Shown here one piece after another: positions 33,517 through 43,135 of a stretch of DNA of 64,000 bases. The stretch is from the NCBI GenBank assembly GCA_036502005.1, contig DASXZH010000002.1, positions 124,001 to 188,000 on the forward strand, in the 5' to 3' direction. This DNA is from DASXZH01 sp036502005 (GTDB lineage: Bacteria; Armatimonadota; Fimbriimonadia; Fimbriimonadales; Fimbriimonadaceae). Numbering within the stretch: the first letter of the stretch is position 1; each line of letters opens with the position of its first letter. The notes beneath the pieces were generated by a model. That model had not been told where the DNA came from, made no database searches, and saw only the letters and a list, made by a program, of their open reading frames with translations. The position numbers and the translations under genes are program-made.

Positions 33517-33768
33517 CCATCCCAACCCTGATAGCCATCAAGATAAGCTCGACTCCCGTTTGCCAAGGCTGTTGTCCATGACCTCCCCGGTTCGCGGACT
33601 CACTCGCTTAAGGGGCGCTCCAGTCCGCACGAACCTTCGGACGGGTTTCCCCCTTGAACCCCCACCGCAATGGATTGGACACCGCCCCTCCACTTGAGCG
33701 AGGAGTTTTTTGGCGCTCAGGTTTGTTGACTAAATAAACCGCAGCCTTTGGCGGTGTTCCCTATCCAA

Positions 33769-33842
33769 GTTCTACTTCCTACGTTCTAATTTCTTCCCCA
33801 TATCACCTTTCACTTATCACTTATCACCTTCTCCATATCACC
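33769..33842 (+). repeat. Two adjacent heptad repeat types
   Basis: 33769-33796 holds gttctac, ttcctac, gttctaa, tttcttc (GTTCTNN type). 33801-33842 holds tatcacc, tttcact, tatcact, tatcacc, ttctcca, tatcacc (reverse complement of the AGGTGAT type). Between 33517 and 33768 lie an incomplete 'ccggttcgcggactcac' repeat core and weak hairpins, with nothing coding that I can support. Confidence 0.65.
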
Positions 33843-33914
33843 TCCCCGCCACCCATATGGGTTAGAATCTACATTAGCAACAAAATGCTCCGGCACGTTG
33901 CTAGGGGAAGCTGA

Positions 33915-34313
33915 ATGGGACGACTGCTGTTAAGATGGATCCTTCTGGCTCTCTCGGTAGTGGTGGCTTCGTTCGTCACCAAAGCCCTTGGACTCGAGTT
34001 CATAGTGAAGCTGGCCACCGCCGGCGATTTTCTTCGCCTCTTGATCGGCGTCGCCATCCTTTCTTTGGTCAACGCCACTCTAGGCAGACTTCTCAAGCTT
34101 CTCACTTTGCCGCTAAACTGCCTAACGCTCGGCCTTTTTTCTCTCGTTGTGAATGCCGTAATACTGATGCTCGTGGCTTCACTCGAAATCGGGTTTACGA
34201 TTCAAGGTTCCGCCACAGGAAAATTCCTTACTGGCTTTGTGGGCAGTTTGCTCATCTCGGTTGTGAACGGAGTTCTTGGAACCTTCGTGCCCGATAAGGA
34301 CGAGGATGAGTAA
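33915..34313 (+). CDS. Phage holin family 4 (4-TMS) membrane protein
   Basis: 132 residues with four hydrophobic segments: 'LLLRWILLALSVVVASF', 'LLIGVAILSLVNATLG', 'CLTLGLFSLVVNAVILMLV' and 'FLTGFVGSLLISVVNGVLG'. The N-A-T-L-G-R-L-L-K and L-P-x-N-C-L-T-x-G motifs identify the PF04020 family, widespread non-phage membrane proteins of unknown role. AGGGGAAG precedes the ATG and TAGAAT lies ~46 nt upstream. The downstream yvcK start overlaps its 3' end by 8 bp, so the two are cotranscribed. Confidence 0.82.
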   Translation: MGRLLLRWILLALSVVVASFVTKALGLEFIVKLATAGDFLRLLIGVAILSLVNATLGRLLKLLTLPLNCLTLGLFSLVVNAVILMLVASLEIGFTIQGSATGKFLTGFVGSLLISVVNGVLGTFVPDKDEDE

Positions 34314-35619
34314 GAAATATAGGATCCGAAAGCTCCTAGCCCCAACTGCCGGATTTAGAAAAGCGGTGGCGATGGTGGTGCTTGGCATCCTCATTTTCGT
34401 GGTTGGCTGCGGCCTCAGCTTTACTCGTCTTATCCAGCCTTGGGTTGGGCATTTGGAGGGTTTTGCGCGCCATGTTCTGAGCATGCTAGGCGTGCCGAAA
34501 GACCAGCTCGAAACGGCCACCTGGCTCCTCGGCGGATTTCTTCTTTTTATCGGCTTTTATCTGGTTTTCCAGGGCCTGAGAGCCGCCATCAGGCACATTT
34601 GGGAAACGATTAACCCTGAATTTAAGGGTGGAATGGTAGATGTTTACGTTAGGCGTCAGCAACTTGCTCAGGGACCTCGCATCGTCGCTCTCGGCGGCGG
34701 GACTGGTTTAAGCACTCTTCTTAGAGGTCTGAAGCAGTATTCCAGCAATATCACGGCGGTGGTGACGGTCACCGACGACGGCGGTAGCAGCGGCCGTTTG
34801 GTTCAGGATAAGTCGATCATCCCTCCCGGCGATATGCGCAACTGCTTAGTCGCGCTGGCCGACGCGGAAAAAACCATGACCGATCTTTTCCAGCACCGAT
34901 TTACGAAGGAAAGCGGCACCCTGAGCGGCCACTCGGTTGGAAATCTGCTCATCGCCGCTTTGATCGACCAGGCTCATGGAGACTTCGAAAAGGCGATTGA
35001 GATCGCCTCCGATGTTCTCGCCATTCGTGGCCGGGTGGTGCCGTCCACCATGGATCACGTCCGGCTGCGGGCAATTATGGAAGGCGGCTTGGAGATCTGT
35101 GGCGAAACCAAGATCGTGCAATCCAGCCAGCGCATAAGAAGGATTTTCTTGGACCCCGAAAACCCCAATGCGTACCCTGGCGCTATCGAGGCCATCGCCG
35201 ATGCCGACCTCATTTGCATTGGCCCCGGAAGCGTGTACACCAGCGTTATCCCCAACCTCTTGGTGCAAGGAATCGCCGAGGCGATTCGCGACTCCCATGG
35301 CCGGAAGGTTTATATCTGCAACGTGATGACCCAGCGCGGAGAGAGCGATGCCTTTACGGCGAGCGAACACATCACGGCCCTTCAGGCCAACCTAGATATG
35401 AAGCTTTTCGATTCGGTGGTCATCAACACCGGCATCCCCAGTGAGCAGGCGTTGGGCAAATATCGGGAAGCCAAGCAATATTTGGTGGAAGCCGATATCG
35501 ATCGAATTCGGGCCATGGGCTATAAGGTTTTGGCGGGCGACTACATGAATGAAAGCGACCTCGTCCGGCATGATCCGATGCGCCTGGCAGCCAGGCTGAT
35601 AGGGCTTGTGAGCCGATGA
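34306..35619 (+). CDS. yvcK: Gluconeogenesis factor YvcK/CofD-like protein, membrane-anchored
   Basis: 437 residues from ATG 34306. AGGA five bases upstream decides this start over the frame opening at 34276. Two membrane helices lie at ~18-40 and ~68-92 ('AVAMVVLGILIFVVGC', 'WLLGGFLLFIGFYLVF'). The YvcK domain then starts 'PRIVALGGGTGLSTLLRGLK' at ~125, with 'VTVTDDGGSSGRL', 'PPGDMRNCLVALA' and 'HSVGNLLIAAL'. YvcK binds UDP-GlcNAc and supports growth on gluconeogenic carbon and cell-wall homeostasis. The membrane-anchored form is known in several phyla. It shares an operon with the holin-like gene and coaBC (ATGA overlap). Confidence 0.9.
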   Translation: MSKKYRIRKLLAPTAGFRKAVAMVVLGILIFVVGCGLSFTRLIQPWVGHLEGFARHVLSMLGVPKDQLETATWLLGGFLLFIGFYLVFQGLRAAIRHIWETINPEFKGGMVDVYVRRQQLAQGPRIVALGGGTGLSTLLRGLKQYSSNITAVVTVTDDGGSSGRLVQDKSIIPPGDMRNCLVALADAEKTMTDLFQHRFTKESGTLSGHSVGNLLIAALIDQAHGDFEKAIEIASDVLAIRGRVVPSTMDHVRLRAIMEGGLEICGETKIVQSSQRIRRIFLDPENPNAYPGAIEAIADADLICIGPGSVYTSVIPNLLVQGIAEAIRDSHGRKVYICNVMTQRGESDAFTASEHITALQANLDMKLFDSVVINTGIPSEQALGKYREAKQYLVEADIDRIRAMGYKVLAGDYMNESDLVRHDPMRLAARLIGLVSR

Positions 35620-36794
35620 ACATCGTGCTCGGAGTTTGCGGCAGCATCGCGTCTTACCGCGCGGCGGATTTGGCGCGAGATTTAATGCGGGCGGGGCACA
35701 CCGTTCGCGTTTGCCTTACCGATGCCGCCCAGCAGTTTGTTACTCCCATCCTTTTTGAAACCCTCACCGGGCAGCCGTGTCTGATCGACGTTTTTGAGGA
35801 GCCAGTTCAGGGTCGCATGGCCCACATCGATTGGGCTCGCGCGGCCGATTTGCTCTTGATTGCCCCGGCAACCGCCAACACCATTTCTCGAATTGCTAGC
35901 GGAATCGGCGAGGACATGCTCACCACTATCGCCCTTGCCTACACCGGCCCCATGGTCTTCGCCCCCGCTATGAACCCGGCCATGTACCAAAACGAGGCGG
36001 TAATGGCTTCTGTCAGGGTGTTGACTGAACGGGGAGCGATTTTTATCGAACCGACGGAGGGAGATGTCGCTTGCGGGGAACACGGCCAAGGAAAGCTGGC
36101 CTCGAACGCCGACATCTTGGCGGAAGTGCTCGCTCTTGTTTCTCGCTCACGCCTGCTGGAAGGAAAGCACGTTCTGATCACGAGCGGCCCGACCCAAGAA
36201 CCCATTGACGATGTTCGTTACCTAACCAACCGATCCAGCGGCCGCATGGGCGCTGCCCTCGCCCGAGCGGCTTTGTTGATGGGCGCGCGCGTCACGGTAG
36301 TCTCCGGCCCGGTTCACATTCCATTACCCCTCGAGGCAACCGTTGTTAAGGTGCATACCGCCCTTGAAATGCTGGCGGCATGCCGCTCAGTTGTGGCGTC
36401 TGCGGATATTGTTATTGGGGCGGCGGCAGTGGCCGATTTCAGGCCCACCTCCAAGTTTGATGGCAAGATCCGGCGGCAGGATTCGGCAACTCATATCGAT
36501 CTGATTGAGAATCCGGACGTTTTGGGAACCCTTGCGGCTGAGGCGACATCGGACACCATGGTTGTCGGCTTCGCTGCCGAGCCAACGATGGAGACCGAAC
36601 CGGCTAGGGAAAAGATCAAACGAAAGGGTCTTTACGCCATCGCCATGAACGATATCTCGCGCCAAGATATCGGCTTTGAATCCAGCGAAAATGAACTCAC
36701 ACTCATCACCGCCGATGGCGCCGAACAGCAGAGCGGGAAGAAGACCAAGCTGGCCTGCGCGATATGGCTATTAGAATCGATCCTTAAGAAATGA
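35616..36794 (+). CDS. coaBC: Bifunctional phosphopantothenoylcysteine decarboxylase/synthetase
   Basis: 392 residues. It makes 4'-phosphopantetheine from phosphopantothenate and cysteine in coenzyme A synthesis. The N-terminal CoaC flavoprotein (1-~180) shows 'GVCGSIASYRAADLARDL', the catalytic His in 'MAHIDWARAAD' and the P-A-M-N-x-x-M loop 'APAMNPAMYQN'. The C-terminal CoaB (~185-392) shows 'ITSGPTQEPIDDVRYLTN' with 'SSGRMGAALA', and the Lys segment 'VADFRPTSKFDGKIRR'. Length is normal. The ATG overlaps the yvcK stop and its own stop overlaps the HD gene, so it is mid-operon. Confidence 0.94.
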   Translation: MNIVLGVCGSIASYRAADLARDLMRAGHTVRVCLTDAAQQFVTPILFETLTGQPCLIDVFEEPVQGRMAHIDWARAADLLLIAPATANTISRIASGIGEDMLTTIALAYTGPMVFAPAMNPAMYQNEAVMASVRVLTERGAIFIEPTEGDVACGEHGQGKLASNADILAEVLALVSRSRLLEGKHVLITSGPTQEPIDDVRYLTNRSSGRMGAALARAALLMGARVTVVSGPVHIPLPLEATVVKVHTALEMLAACRSVVASADIVIGAAAVADFRPTSKFDGKIRRQDSATHIDLIENPDVLGTLAAEATSDTMVVGFAAEPTMETEPAREKIKRKGLYAIAMNDISRQDIGFESSENELTLITADGAEQQSGKKTKLACAIWLLESILKK

Positions 36795-37351
36795 ACACAC
36801 GAGAAGAAGCCTTGGCCCTCCTTCAGCAAGAAGTGGAAAGCGAATCGTTGCGGCGTCACTGTTACGGAGTCGAAGCCTGCATGAAGTGGTATGCCAAGCA
36901 GCTTGGCGAGGACGAGCAAAAGTGGGCGATAACTGGTTTGCTCCACGATTTCGATTACGAGAAGCACCCGGATGGGCATCCCCGCTGGGGCATGGATTAT
37001 CTGGAGGCTAACGGCTGGGATCCTGAGATCATCAAGGCCATTGGCTCGCACAATCCTGCCCTTGGCATCCCGCGGGAAACGAAGATGGAGAAATACCTCT
37101 TCGCCTGCGACGAGCTCAGCGGTTTCATCACAGCTTGCGTTTACGTGCGGCCAAGCCGGAGCGTGAATGACCTAGGGCCGAAGAGCGTGCTGAAGAAGCT
37201 TAAGGACAAGTCCTTCGCGGCCGGAGTCAACCGGGACGATGTAACAGAAGGCGCGGCCGAAATAGGGCTGCCATTGGAAGAGCACACCATGAACCTTATC
37301 AGTGCGATGCGCGAAGAAGCGGAGTGGCTGGGATTACAGGGGACCGTTTAA
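36791..37351 (+). CDS. HD domain phosphohydrolase
   Basis: 186 residues. The HD signature is visible: His in 'RRHCYGVEACMKWYA', H-D in 'WAITGLLHDFDYEKHPDGHP', and the later 'IIKAIGSHNPALG'. Proteins of this short type (HDIG/YedJ-like) are metal-dependent phosphohydrolases of uncertain substrate, often nucleotides. The ATG overlaps the coaBC stop (ATGA), so translation is coupled. It is the last gene of the holin-yvcK-coaBC-HD unit. Confidence 0.85.
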   Translation: MNTREEALALLQQEVESESLRRHCYGVEACMKWYAKQLGEDEQKWAITGLLHDFDYEKHPDGHPRWGMDYLEANGWDPEIIKAIGSHNPALGIPRETKMEKYLFACDELSGFITACVYVRPSRSVNDLGPKSVLKKLKDKSFAAGVNRDDVTEGAAEIGLPLEEHTMNLISAMREEAEWLGLQGTV

Positions 37352-37895
37352 CGCTAAACCGCAAACAGTCGTTGCGCGTATCGGAAGGCTTCGGTGCGCG
37401 GAGCCTCCTGATGACCCAAGGGGTCTAAATATTAAAGCGAAGGGTTTTAACCCTGGAAACCGGTCGAATAAGTTAGTCTCCGGTCCTCATAGTCCGCCCC
37501 GAGGAGGGGCAAGTTGAAAGCAGGCTTTCAGGGTTTTGGTTCCTTTATTTCCCTGTTGTTTACCTATCAGAACTTCCTCTTCATTTTTTTGTCTCCGGCC
37601 GCCACCGCTGGCGTGCCGGTCCATCGGAATGGACTTCCCTCGCTCACTTCGCGCTCCCTCCCGGGATCGGGGGACTAGCATGTCTCCGGCTTTATGGCTG
37701 GACGGCTACCGCATTGTTGCACACTCGGCGGGGCTCACCGGAGACGGTTTAGTTCTAGCAGACTATGGATGGGCCAGTGGACTACCGAACTGGTCCCCGA
37801 GCCACTTAGTGACGAGAGATTGAAAGTTGTTATTTCAGCCCTTCACCGAGCCAACCGGGCGCGGCCGCTCCTCGCAATGGCACAAGTCCCCTGCT
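37352..37895 (+). other. Intergenic region, no gene seen
   Basis: 540 bp between the HD gene and the ligD 3' end. It contains the palindrome AGGGTTTTAACCCT (37441-37454), a GCCCC/GGGGC hairpin near 37497 and a half-copy of the 'gctcctcgcaatg' repeat end near 37867. The open frames here have no family look and I leave them out. Confidence 0.5.
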
Positions 37896-40619
37896 TTAGC
37901 CTAAAAAGGCTGACAAATCTTTCTTCGCGTCCAACATATTGGCCCAGATGTCGTGTCGCTGGGCTAAGATGTCCGGCACGCTCCGCATCGTGAACTGATC
38001 CGGATAGACGTTGGGCAGTTCCTCCCAGGTAACCGGCATGCCAACCCCCTGATTAGGCAGCGCGCGTGGGCAATAGGCAGAGCCAAGGGTCTTGCTTCGG
38101 ACGTTCATGTTGTAATCCATAAAGATCTTGCCCGTGCGCTTTTTGGTGCTCCACTCGGTGGTGATGTCTTTCGGATGCGCGAGTTCCAGGTTCCGGCTAA
38201 AGGTTTCGGCGATGGCCTTCACTGCGTCGTAATCCAGGTTCCGAACGATGGGCACGAAGATGTGCAGGCCCGTTTTGCCCGTCGTTTTTACAAAGGAGTT
38301 CAACCCCATGGAGTCGAGCAGTTCTTTCAGCCAAAAGGCGACCGTTACTCCTTTATCAAAGCCTTCCTTATTAAGCTCCGGCTCCGCGCCGGCGGCCTCT
38401 TTGCCGGAATAAACGTAAGGGTCCAGATCGAATTTGATGAAGTCGGGATAGTTCAAAACCGAGCTCTCAATGTTCTCCTCGGAATCTGTGAAGTTAAACC
38501 CTAAACCCGCCGCGTCGTCCCCGCCGACGCTACGGGAGCCCCAGACGTGGAACTCTAAAGTTCCAAGCTGGCCCAGCCAAAGCAGGGTTGGAAGGTTATT
38601 AACCAAAAGGTAAGTTTGGTTTTCATCCTTGCTGCCGGAATACAGCGAAACCGATTCCACATAGTCCGGCTTCTTCTGCTCCCAATGCTTTTGGAAGAAC
38701 TTCTCTCCGTGGATCCCTTCTGGAAAGCGGATCATGGTGAGTGGCCGATCTTGGAGATGCGGGATCATTGACTCCGACACTTTGGCCAGATAGATCAGCA
38801 GATCTCGCTTGGTAAAGGGTTCAAAACCGAGTTCCGGGTTTGCCGGCCAAAGGGGTTTATTCAGGCTGGTGACGCTTACGATATCGCCGCCAAGTTCCAG
38901 CTTGAGGTCCGCCGTTTTGTTATCCAATTGGTCAATAACTGATTCGATCATGGATTCGTTTTTCGTTTTGGTCCCTCCCTTGGGCTTCTCTTCTGCCTGA
39001 GCCGCGATGTGCACCGCGGGCTTATCTAACCCTACATCCTTCGGATCGATGTCATCGCGGAGGCGCAGAAACACAGGCGCGCGCATAATCCCGGCTGGAG
39101 TCATTTCGTGAAATTTTACTTCCGCTACTAACTTCGGCTCGATCCAGGTCACAGGCGATGTTAAAGGCAGCTTCGCCGAAAATGGATTTTCTTTAACTTT
39201 CAGCGCGTCCATCACATCCTTAATGAGGGGCAGATTAGTCTCGTTGAAGCCTGTTCCCACGTTGCCCTTGTAAACCAGCTTGCCGTCTTCGTATTTGCCA
39301 ACCAGAAGCGCCCCAAAGCTATCGTTTCGATTCCCTTCGCCCTTGCTGTAACCGCCAACGACAAACTCCGAGCTCAGGGTGTGCTTCAGTTTTAGCCACG
39401 CGTTGGACCGTTTCCCTTGCTCGTAAACGCTGTTTGCCCTTTTGGCGACCACACCTTCCAGGCCGTTCTTAATTACGGCCGTGTACAGCATAATCCCCTC
39501 TTCGGGGACCTGCGAGATAAGCTGAATCAAGTCGGTTGGCAGCAGTTGCTGCTCTAAGTAGCGACGACGATCGTTTAGCTGCCGACCGCGCAAATCCACT
39601 CCCTCGAAATGCAACAAATCGAAAACGTACAGGATGCATGGAATGGAACTATCCATTTGGTTAAGCATGGCCGCATCCTTCAGATGGAGCCGCTTTAGCA
39701 TGGAGTTAAAGGAAGGGCGGCCGTTCTCGAAGGCCACGATTTCGCCATCCAGCACCATGCCCCGGGTGAACTGTTCCTTCAAATTTTCCCTTATAGCTGG
39801 AAACTGGGAGCTCAGATCAAGGTTGTTGCGCGACATGAGTTTTACTTCGTCGCCCTCGATAAATATGAGAACCCGAATGCCATCGAGCTTGGGCTCGAAC
39901 ACCCAATCGGGGTCGTCGAAAGGGTGGTCGGCTAAGCTCGCCTTCATGGGAAAAAGCTTTTTGGGGAAGGCTTCAAACTTACGATAGGGCACCAAGTCCT
40001 CGGCCTTCAGCCGAGGGGGAAGCTTTTCGCCCCGCTTAAGATCCTCAATGCTGAAACCGGAGATAGCGGAATCGCCTTCTTCCAGCACGTTATCTTTCCA
40101 GTTCGCATAGCGGTCTTTATGCTTCAGCAAGAGCCAGTCGTTCTCCTGCTTCATCTTCACCAGCGCCCAAGATCCCTTTAGCTTGGATCCACGCAGGAAG
40201 AATGAGAGCTTGCCGTCTTTCAGACCCTTGCGAACGGCTTCCTCATTTTCCTCCCTTGTTCGGCAAGGAATATCGTCGTCCTCATCGCACCAGTAAGCCC
40301 CGGTATCCCACACGATGACTTCGCCGCCGCCGTATTGGCCCTTCGGAATAATGCCCTCGAAGGAGCCGTAGTCGAAAGGGTGGTCTTCCACGGCCACCGC
40401 CATGTGCTTTTCTTCGGGGTTGTAGGAGAACCCTTTTGGCACCGCCCAGCTCTTCAAAACCCCATCAAGTTCCAGTCGTAAATCGTAATGAAGGCGGGTT
40501 GCATTGTGCTTTTGGATAACAAACAAGAGCGGGCCCTTGCGCCCGGTTTCTAGCTCTGGGCCGGGTTCCGGGGTGACACTAAACTCGCGTTTCGCCTCGT
40601 ATTCGGATAATTTCTTCAT
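37896..40619 (-). CDS. ligD: ATP-dependent DNA ligase LigD (phosphoesterase-ligase-polymerase)
   Basis: 907 residues with three domains in the order PE-Lig-Pol. The 3'-phosphoesterase (~25-190) shows 'LHYDLRLELDG' and 'VEDHPFDYGSFEG'. The ligase has the adenylated Lys244 in 'EPKLDGIRVLIF', 'LDGEIVAFENGRPSF', and the OB domain to ~560. The primase-polymerase (~600-900) shows 'PLWPANPELGFEPFTKRDL' and the metal pair in 'KFDLDPYVYSG'. It processes and seals double-strand breaks by non-homologous end joining with Ku. ku lies 2.5 kb upstream on the same strand, separated by the OGT-fusion gene and a 239-bp gap that holds an inverted-repeat element. Confidence 0.94.
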   Translation of the reverse strand: MKKLSEYEAKREFSVTPEPGPELETGRKGPLLFVIQKHNATRLHYDLRLELDGVLKSWAVPKGFSYNPEEKHMAVAVEDHPFDYGSFEGIIPKGQYGGGEVIVWDTGAYWCDEDDDIPCRTREENEEAVRKGLKDGKLSFFLRGSKLKGSWALVKMKQENDWLLLKHKDRYANWKDNVLEEGDSAISGFSIEDLKRGEKLPPRLKAEDLVPYRKFEAFPKKLFPMKASLADHPFDDPDWVFEPKLDGIRVLIFIEGDEVKLMSRNNLDLSSQFPAIRENLKEQFTRGMVLDGEIVAFENGRPSFNSMLKRLHLKDAAMLNQMDSSIPCILYVFDLLHFEGVDLRGRQLNDRRRYLEQQLLPTDLIQLISQVPEEGIMLYTAVIKNGLEGVVAKRANSVYEQGKRSNAWLKLKHTLSSEFVVGGYSKGEGNRNDSFGALLVGKYEDGKLVYKGNVGTGFNETNLPLIKDVMDALKVKENPFSAKLPLTSPVTWIEPKLVAEVKFHEMTPAGIMRAPVFLRLRDDIDPKDVGLDKPAVHIAAQAEEKPKGGTKTKNESMIESVIDQLDNKTADLKLELGGDIVSVTSLNKPLWPANPELGFEPFTKRDLLIYLAKVSESMIPHLQDRPLTMIRFPEGIHGEKFFQKHWEQKKPDYVESVSLYSGSKDENQTYLLVNNLPTLLWLGQLGTLEFHVWGSRSVGGDDAAGLGFNFTDSEENIESSVLNYPDFIKFDLDPYVYSGKEAAGAEPELNKEGFDKGVTVAFWLKELLDSMGLNSFVKTTGKTGLHIFVPIVRNLDYDAVKAIAETFSRNLELAHPKDITTEWSTKKRTGKIFMDYNMNVRSKTLGSAYCPRALPNQGVGMPVTWEELPNVYPDQFTMRSVPDILAQRHDIWANMLDAKKDLSAFLG

Positions 40620-40680
40620 GGCGTTGCGTTTGTCTTCCTGATTATTGCGAAGCCACTTGAAGCATCGCCAAAACTCGATC

Positions 40681-40836
40681 CTTTGTCATTAAGAGGAGCG
40701 GTGTGGCCCCCGAACTTCGATCGAGCAACCTGAGCGACGCGGCAATCTACCGGGCATGACACCGGCTGGCAAAACCGTAGACTAGCCGAATAGATCGCCA
40801 CGTCGGCCCACGGAGAGCCTCCTCGCGATGACAAAG
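40681..40836. repeat. Hairpin element with TTTGTCATNNNGAGGAG ends
   Basis: 156 bp bounded by CTTTGTCATTAAGAGGAG and CTCCTCGCGATGACAAAG (imperfect inverted repeats), with a second inner pair 'cgacgcggcaatcta' / 'tagatcgccacgtcg'. The whole element can fold into a long hairpin. The ends match the widespread bacterial 'gtcattgcgaggagcg' repeat. Degenerate relatives occur at 54297 and 57203. The rest of the 40620-40858 gap shows nothing else. Confidence 0.7.
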
Positions 40837-40858
40837 TAGTTGACATATAGTTTGAAGA

Positions 40859-43135
40859 TTAGCTGGTAGGCAACCCAAGCAAAAACTCGTCCAGGGCTCT
40901 TACTACGCCGACGTCGTTGTAGATAGGAGCCGCATCGAAATCCTTAAACGCCGCTTTCTGCCGGTCGAAATCGCAGACTAGGTCCACATAATCCTTTTCA
41001 TCCCCTGCGATTAGCCCGGGGGCACCAGACATTTTTAGGAACGCATAACTGTGCCGACTACGCATGAAGGGCCCTGGCAAGGTCACCACCGGCGTTCCCA
41101 CTCCCAATGTTTGCGTAGTGCTGTTGCCGCCACTCCACATTGGGGGATCAATCGAAACATCGGCCAGTTGTAGCAAAGCTAAAAACTCCGTATGTGGCAT
41201 ATGAGGCAGCCAGTGCGTGCGAACGCCGGCCAAATCCAGCCTTTTGCGAAGCAGCTTCGCATCGCCAGGGGGGCTGCTTTCCAAGAAGACAATGGGGACG
41301 CCAGCGCGCTCCGCGATTTCGGCGTAAAGGTGGTCAAACCGGGGCACCACTTTCATGCTCGTTTGAACCATCACGATAATCGGCCCTTTTTCGGGAAGGC
41401 CGAAATGGGTTCTATCAGCGGGCGGAAATGAATTGTTTTCGTGCTCGAACACTAGACCGGCACGCGGCAAGCGCACGAGCTTCTCAGTATAAAATCGGTC
41501 TCCGTCTTCGGGTTCCATCAACTCGGAAGAGAGGTAATAATCGATGGTGGAAAGGCCGGTCGTATCCGGATGGCCCCAGGCCGTGCATTGAACTCGGGCC
41601 AAACGCATGGCCGAATATTGGGTGTTGCGCGGATGCAAGCCGATGTCGGGGTAGATCAGCACATCAAGATCTTGCTCGCGAATAAAGCGCACATTCTCTA
41701 AAACCGATCTGTTCAACCAGTAAAAATGATCTGCGTTGGCTCTAAATCGGTCGGTAACGGCATCAGTTCGGACGCCCAAATGGAAGGCGTAGCGCTCAAT
41801 ATCGGGACCGTGGTTTTTTAGCCAAGCATCAGCCCAGCGGCCGCCGTTGGAGGTCGTAAGGTTTGCGCTGATGTAGCCAACACGCAGTTTGCCGGGCTTG
41901 CGTTTGCTTTCGATAGGCGCCGTATAGTCCTGCAGTGCCTTCGAAACGATATCGTTTACGAATTTCCCCTGCCGCACCATGATCTCCCGATCGTCGCGCC
42001 CTTGATAGGTTAAGGGCATCGTAAAGTATCCGGAGAGGGCGTTAAAGGCATCTTTGGCGTGAAATTCCGCCGCTTCAAAATCATCGATTGCTTGCAAGAA
42101 CTGCTCGCGGGATTCATCGATTTCTGATTCCGTCATCGCCATTCGAGGAACCTTGATCCGCTGCATCATCTGGCCTGCGGTGCGGTCTTTAAAGAGGGCC
42201 ATCGCTTCTGTAAATTTGCGCTCTTGGTTGACCAACTCCATCCCCTGGAAATAGAGTTGAAAATCCTTGGGAGGGAGTTTCCCGTAGGGTCCAGCAGCCT
42301 CCAATTCGCTCAGAAAAGCCGGTCCGTGATCGAGGGCTAGCCTTGAAGCATCGATATTCTCCGAGTCAAAGGCCGAGCGGGAAGCTACAAAACGGTCTTT
42401 CCCATCTAGATAATCTTGCTCATACTCAGGATGGGCGAACAGAATCGAGAGGGCATGCCCGAGATCCACCATGCTCATTTCGGCATTCGAATAAAAGAAC
42501 CCGAGCCGGATTCCCAGTCGAACTACACTCGCTAGTTGACTCCTGGCCTGCCAAATCGGGCGCTGGCTTGCCGCACGCTTGAACATTTTTATTTCGCGGC
42601 AAATGTTGGCGTCGGTGGAGTTCAGCCCAAGGCATGAAAAGGGGCGGCTTTCGTAAATGCTGCAGGCATCATCCACAAGAAAAGGGCAGGCCGCCCTTAC
42701 TTGGTCGAGTCTGTCTGGTCGAAAACTGGCGGTGCGCTCTACATAGCTATCGACCCGCGCTCTTAAGGAAGACTTTTGCTCATCCGAGAAGCTTTCCTGA
42801 ACCACGCGCCAGATATGGAGCACTTCCGAGATCGCTGCCTCGGCAACGCGGTAGCAGCAGTGGCTACACCCTTTTCGGCAAGCAATCGGCTTTCCACCGC
42901 CCTGTTGTATTGCTTTCGCAATACCGACATCGATTTTGGCTTCCTCTTGGTCGGCAAGCGTGTCGGCACTTTGAATAATGTAGTTGAGTTTGGCCAGAGA
43001 GCGCTCTTCCAGCAGCAAACGTTCCGTTTGCGTTTCGACAAAACGCATGAGCCCGTCGAAGTGGCGAGTTGTATCGTCGCTTACATTCAGCCGAAAAGGA
43101 GACGGCCTCGATATGGCCTCGCCATCAGCTTGCAC
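40859..43135 (-). CDS. Fusion of YkgJ-type cysteine-cluster domain and SPINDLY-like O-GlcNAc transferase
   Basis: 758 residues. Residues ~85-185 match the YkgJ/Fe-S or zinc-chelating cluster: Cys86, Cys90, Cys93, Cys94, Cys150, Cys158, Cys168, Cys179 in 'CRKGCSHCCYR', 'CPFLVDDACSIYESRPFSC'. Residues ~405-750 match the catalytic half of bacterial OGT/SPY ('KLRVGYISANLTTSNGGRW', 'LDVLIYPDIGLHPRN', 'AWGHPDTTGLSTIDYYLSS', 'SGGNSTTQTLGVGTPVV'), an NDP-sugar glycosyltransferase of the GT41 type. The usual TPRs between them are not evident; a helical linker of ~200 residues is. The start overlaps the ku stop by 11 bp, so the two genes are coupled. The target of glycosylation is unknown. Confidence 0.85.
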   Translation of the reverse strand: MQADGEAISRPSPFRLNVSDDTTRHFDGLMRFVETQTERLLLEERSLAKLNYIIQSADTLADQEEAKIDVGIAKAIQQGGGKPIACRKGCSHCCYRVAEAAISEVLHIWRVVQESFSDEQKSSLRARVDSYVERTASFRPDRLDQVRAACPFLVDDACSIYESRPFSCLGLNSTDANICREIKMFKRAASQRPIWQARSQLASVVRLGIRLGFFYSNAEMSMVDLGHALSILFAHPEYEQDYLDGKDRFVASRSAFDSENIDASRLALDHGPAFLSELEAAGPYGKLPPKDFQLYFQGMELVNQERKFTEAMALFKDRTAGQMMQRIKVPRMAMTESEIDESREQFLQAIDDFEAAEFHAKDAFNALSGYFTMPLTYQGRDDREIMVRQGKFVNDIVSKALQDYTAPIESKRKPGKLRVGYISANLTTSNGGRWADAWLKNHGPDIERYAFHLGVRTDAVTDRFRANADHFYWLNRSVLENVRFIREQDLDVLIYPDIGLHPRNTQYSAMRLARVQCTAWGHPDTTGLSTIDYYLSSELMEPEDGDRFYTEKLVRLPRAGLVFEHENNSFPPADRTHFGLPEKGPIIVMVQTSMKVVPRFDHLYAEIAERAGVPIVFLESSPPGDAKLLRKRLDLAGVRTHWLPHMPHTEFLALLQLADVSIDPPMWSGGNSTTQTLGVGTPVVTLPGPFMRSRHSYAFLKMSGAPGLIAGDEKDYVDLVCDFDRQKAAFKDFDAAPIYNDVGVVRALDEFLLGLPTS

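Noticed and set aside
33670..33715. Intrinsic terminator ctcc...ggag followed by a T-run
   Set aside because: The stem is only 4-5 bp with a long loop and no gene end lies close, so it is too weak to call.
37536..37823. 95-codon plus-strand ORF between the HD gene and ligD
   Set aside because: Composition looks like repeat DNA, there is no ribosome binding site and no recognisable domain.
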